8,407 bases of DNA from Solirubrobacterales bacterium (GTDB taxonomy: Bacteria > Actinomycetota > Thermoleophilia > Solirubrobacterales > Solirubrobacteraceae), in contig JAOPZO010000382.1 in the NCBI GenBank assembly GCA_025964065.1, forward strand, positions 1 to 8,407, in the 5' to 3' direction. The stretch's first letter is position 1. Each line of letters starts with the position of its first letter. Under the pieces are notes generated by a model. The model searched no databases and had not been told where the DNA came from. It saw nothing but the letters and a program-made list of their open reading frames with translations. A program made the translations under genes and the position numbers. Shown here piece after piece: positions 6,521-8,407 of the stretch.

Positions 6521-7359
6521 TTCCCGCCGAGTTCGACTACGTCGCACCCGACACGCTGCAGGAGGCGATCGCCGCCCGCACCGCCGGCGGCGAGGACGCG
6601 AAGTTCCTCGCGGGCGGCCACTCCCTGCTGCCGCTCATGAAGCTGCGGCTCGCCGCGCCGACGCTGCTCGTGGACCTCCGCAAGGTCCCGGGCCTGAGCG
6701 GGGTCACGCGGGAGAACGGCCACTGGCGGATCGGCGCGATGACCCGCCACGCGGTGCTGCAGGACAGCCACGAGCTCGGGGCGATCAGCACGGTCGCGGC
6801 GGGCATCGCCGACCAGCAAATCCGCAACCGGGGCACCATCGGCGGCTCGCTCGCCCACGGGGACCCGGCCTCGGACCTCACCACGGCGTTCCTCGCCTAC
6901 GAGGGGACGCTCACCGCCACGGGGCCGGACGGGCCGCGGGAGGTCGCCGCGACGGAGTTCTTCCAGGACTACCTCACGACGGCGCTCGCGGAGGACGAGG
7001 TCATCACGGAGGTCCGGATGCCGCGCCTGGAGGGCTACGGGTACGGCTATGAGAAGTTCACCCGCCGCGCCGAGGACTGGGCGATGGTCGGGGTCGTCGC
7101 GCTCGTGAAGCAGGCGGACGACGGCACCTGCGAGGACGTCCGGATCGCGATGACGAACATGGGCTCCACGCCGCTGCGCGCGCGGGCCGCGGAGGATGCG
7201 CTGCGCGGGAGGCCGCTCGACGCGGGCTCCATCGCCGAGGCCGCGGGCCACGCCGCGGACGGCACGGACCCGCCCGCGGACCGCAACGCCTCCGAGGCGT
7301 ACAAGCGCCACCTGGCGCAGGTCATGACCCGCCGTGCGCTGACGAGCGCGACGAAGTAG
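6517..7359 (+). CDS. coxM: Molybdenum hydroxylase medium FAD subunit (CoxM-like)
   Basis: A 280-residue flavoprotein subunit that takes electrons from the iron-sulphur clusters and passes them to a quinone, oxygen or another acceptor. The FAD-binding signatures are AGGHS (residues 32-36, followed by LLPLMKLRL) and TIGGS (107-111, followed by LAHGDPASD). Both lie at nearly the same positions as in CoxM of CO dehydrogenase. The C-terminal domain (about 170-280) contains the usual GSTPLRA-type stretch near residue 215. The start is the ATG at 6517, with AAGGGAG six bases upstream, overlapping the coxL stop. The frame is open far upstream of this ATG, but that is a shadow inside coxL. Gene order small-large-medium differs from the medium-small-large order of the Oligotropha coxMSL operon. 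Confidence 0.95.
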   Translation: MIPAEFDYVAPDTLQEAIAARTAGGEDAKFLAGGHSLLPLMKLRLAAPTLLVDLRKVPGLSGVTRENGHWRIGAMTRHAVLQDSHELGAISTVAAGIADQQIRNRGTIGGSLAHGDPASDLTTAFLAYEGTLTATGPDGPREVAATEFFQDYLTTALAEDEVITEVRMPRLEGYGYGYEKFTRRAEDWAMVGVVALVKQADDGTCEDVRIAMTNMGSTPLRARAAEDALRGRPLDAGSIAEAAGHAADGTDPPADRNASEAYKRHLAQVMTRRALTSATK

Positions 7360-7374
7360 GCCGCGGCGGCGAGC

Positions 7375-8214
7375 ATGGACGGCATCGACGCGGTCGGCGA
7401 GGCCCTCGCAGGACAGGGCTACCTCGCCGACCGTGCGCTGGCGACCTCCGTCTTCCTGGCCCGGGAGGTGGGCCAGCCCCTCCTCCTCGAGGGCGAGGCC
7501 GGGGTCGGGAAGACCGAGGTCGCGCGGGCGCTCGCGGCCGCGACGGGCGCCGAGCTCATCCGGCTGCAGTGCCATGAGGGCATCGACGTGCACCACGCCC
7601 TCTACGACTGGGACCACCCGCGGCAGCTCCTGGCGCTGCGGGCGGCCGAGGTCGGCGGAACCGGCGCCGACGTCGACCTGTGGAGCGAGCGCTTCCTCAT
7701 CCGCCGGCCGCTCATGGCGGCGCTGGAAGCCGAGGGCCCCGTCGTGCTGCTCATCGACGAGGTGGACCGCGCGGACGACGCGTTCGAGGCGTTCCTGCTC
7801 GAGCTGCTCTCGGACTTCGCCGTCACGGTCCCCGAGCTCGGGACGGTCCGTGCGAGGCAGCACCCGACCGTCGTGCTCACCTCGAACCGCACCCGGGAGC
7901 TGCACGACGCGCTCAAGCGGCGCTGCCTCTACCACTGGATCGACTACCCCGACCCGTCCCGCGAGCTCGCGATCCTCGCCGCCCAGGCCCCCGGCGTGCC
8001 GGAGGCGATCGCCCGCCGCGTGGTCGCCGGGGTGGCGCGGCTGCGCGAGGAGGAGCTCTACAAGCTGCCGGGCGTGGGGGAGACCATCGCGTGGGCGCGC
8101 GCGCTCACCGCGCTGGGCGACGGCGCCGCGCCGGGCGACGCGCTCGGCACCGTCCTGAAGGTCCGCGAGGACCTCGACCGCGTCCGTGCGAGCGGGGTGC
8201 TCGAGGGTGTCTGA
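7375..8214 (+). CDS. coxD: MoxR-family AAA+ ATPase, CoxD-like
   Basis: A 279-residue AAA+ ATPase of the MoxR group. Walker A is GEAGVGKT (40-47), Walker B is LLIDEVD (125-131), sensor 1 is TSN (169-171), and KRRC (181-184) supplies the likely arginine finger. The stretch LKRRCLYHWIDYP is characteristic of the CoxD-like branch. In Oligotropha (Afipia) carboxidovorans, CoxD acts with CoxE in maturing the CO dehydrogenase active site. By context this protein would mature or remodel the CoxSLM-like enzyme, together with the VWA protein encoded next. It starts 15 bases after coxM; the ribosome binding site is weak (GGCGAG region), in keeping with coupling to coxM translation. The coxE-like gene begins inside its last codons. 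Function by analogy is probable; the exact chemical step is unknown. Confidence 0.92.
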   Translation: MDGIDAVGEALAGQGYLADRALATSVFLAREVGQPLLLEGEAGVGKTEVARALAAATGAELIRLQCHEGIDVHHALYDWDHPRQLLALRAAEVGGTGADVDLWSERFLIRRPLMAALEAEGPVVLLIDEVDRADDAFEAFLLELLSDFAVTVPELGTVRARQHPTVVLTSNRTRELHDALKRRCLYHWIDYPDPSRELAILAAQAPGVPEAIARRVVAGVARLREEELYKLPGVGETIAWARALTALGDGAAPGDALGTVLKVREDLDRVRASGVLEGV

Positions 8215-8407
8215 GCACCCCCGCCACCCGGTGAGATCCGGATCGGCCCCACCCCCCGGGGCTGATCCGGATCCCACCGGCGAAGGCGCGGGCAGGGTCG
8301 TCGCGGAGCGGCTCGTCGCGCTCGCGCACGCGCTCCGTGCCCGGGGCGTGAAGGTCGGGGCCGGGGAGCTCGCCACCGCGGCCCGCGCGCTCGCCGCGGT
8401 CGACCCG
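8207..8407 (+). CDS. coxE: CoxE-like VWA-domain protein, N-terminal part
   Basis: The frame runs open from GTG 8207 to the window end (67 residues), so the gene is cut off. The N-terminal 28 residues are rich in Pro, Gly, Ser and Asp and are encoded by a large inverted repeat. The following RLVALAHALRARGVKVGAGE and ALAAVDP fit the first helices of CoxE-type proteins. In that family a von Willebrand factor A domain with a metal-binding site lies further on, out of view here. GTG 8207 overlaps the coxD stop by eight bases (GTGTCTGA), the usual close coxD-coxE junction. GTG 8231 is an alternative start but lies inside the hairpin and has no ribosome binding site. CoxE works with CoxD in enzyme maturation. 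The call depends on a short segment plus context. Confidence 0.75.
   Translation, partial: MSEHPRHPVRSGSAPPPGADPDPTGEGAGRVVAERLVALAHALRARGVKVGAGELATAARALAAVDP
8228..8280. repeat. Near-perfect 23-bp inverted repeat at the start of coxE
   Basis: Arms 8228-8250 and 8258-8280 are complementary at 21 of 23 positions, with one G-T pair (8245/8263) and one A-C mismatch (8234/8274), around a seven-base loop ACCCCCC. Each arm contains ATCCGGAT (8236-8243 and 8265-8272), itself an 8-bp palindrome. Both arms begin or end with CCGG. As RNA this would be a very stable stem-loop, starting about 13 bases after the coxD stop and 18 bases after the coxE GTG codon. It could be a REP-like or other palindromic element, or a control of coxE translation or mRNA ends. 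Confidence 0.85.

Noticed and set aside
4082..6547. An 821-codon open frame on the - strand opposite coxL
   Set aside because: The translation is Arg/Asp/Val/Leu-rich without any family motif, and it mirrors the codon periodicity of coxL. It is a typical antisense shadow in GC-rich DNA.
4657..7359. A 900-codon open frame that joins coxM to a long upstream stretch
   Set aside because: The upstream half lies inside coxL in another frame and reads as Arg/Gly/His-rich low-complexity sequence. It is open only because the high GC content removes stop codons. CoxM has its own ATG and ribosome binding site at 6517.
6454..8376. A 640-codon open frame on the - strand opposite coxM and coxD
   Set aside because: No recognisable domain; the sense strand carries two intact conserved genes here, so this is a compositional shadow.

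Overview
All genes in this window lie on the + strand of a very GC-rich bacterial chromosome (by eye about 70% or more), with third codon positions almost always G or C. The gene types, the N-terminal style of the lysyl-tRNA synthetase and the Dus protein, and the CO-dehydrogenase-like cluster suggest a high-GC actinobacterium, possibly of the Thermoleophilia/Solirubrobacterales group. That placement is inference from sequence style, not a database result.

Region 1 (1-3514) is housekeeping. It holds the 3' part of a YcaQ/AlkX-type winged-helix DNA glycosylase-family gene, a tRNA-dihydrouridine synthase whose start overlaps that gene's stop, the transcript-cleavage factor greA, and the class II lysyl-tRNA synthetase lysS. 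The order dus-greA-lysS puts tRNA modification, RNA polymerase rescue and lysine charging side by side. lysS has no ATG, GTG or TTG at the expected N-terminus; the best start is an ATT at 2075.

Region 2 (3515-3659) is the only sizeable intergenic gap. It carries hairpins after lysS, a perfect TGGTC-A-GACCA palindrome resembling FadR/GntR-family operators, a 12-bp palindrome, a plausible promoter and a good ribosome binding site.

Region 3 (3660-8407) is a tightly packed operon for a molybdenum hydroxylase of the CO dehydrogenase/xanthine oxidase family. It encodes the small 2x[2Fe-2S] subunit, the large molybdopterin subunit and the medium FAD subunit, joined by ATGA overlaps. A MoxR-type AAA+ ATPase (CoxD-like) follows, and then the start of a CoxE-like gene that begins on GTG inside the end of coxD and runs off the window. 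The large subunit has AIRGAGR where form I CO dehydrogenases have AYRCSFR, so it lacks the copper-binding cysteine and its substrate is open. A near-perfect 23-bp inverted repeat lies inside the first codons of coxE.

I see no RNA genes, CRISPR arrays, insertion sequences or phage genes. The points most worth a second look are the coxE hairpin, the ATT start of lysS, the GntR-like operator, and the CoxD/CoxE maturation pair attached to an enzyme without the copper ligand.
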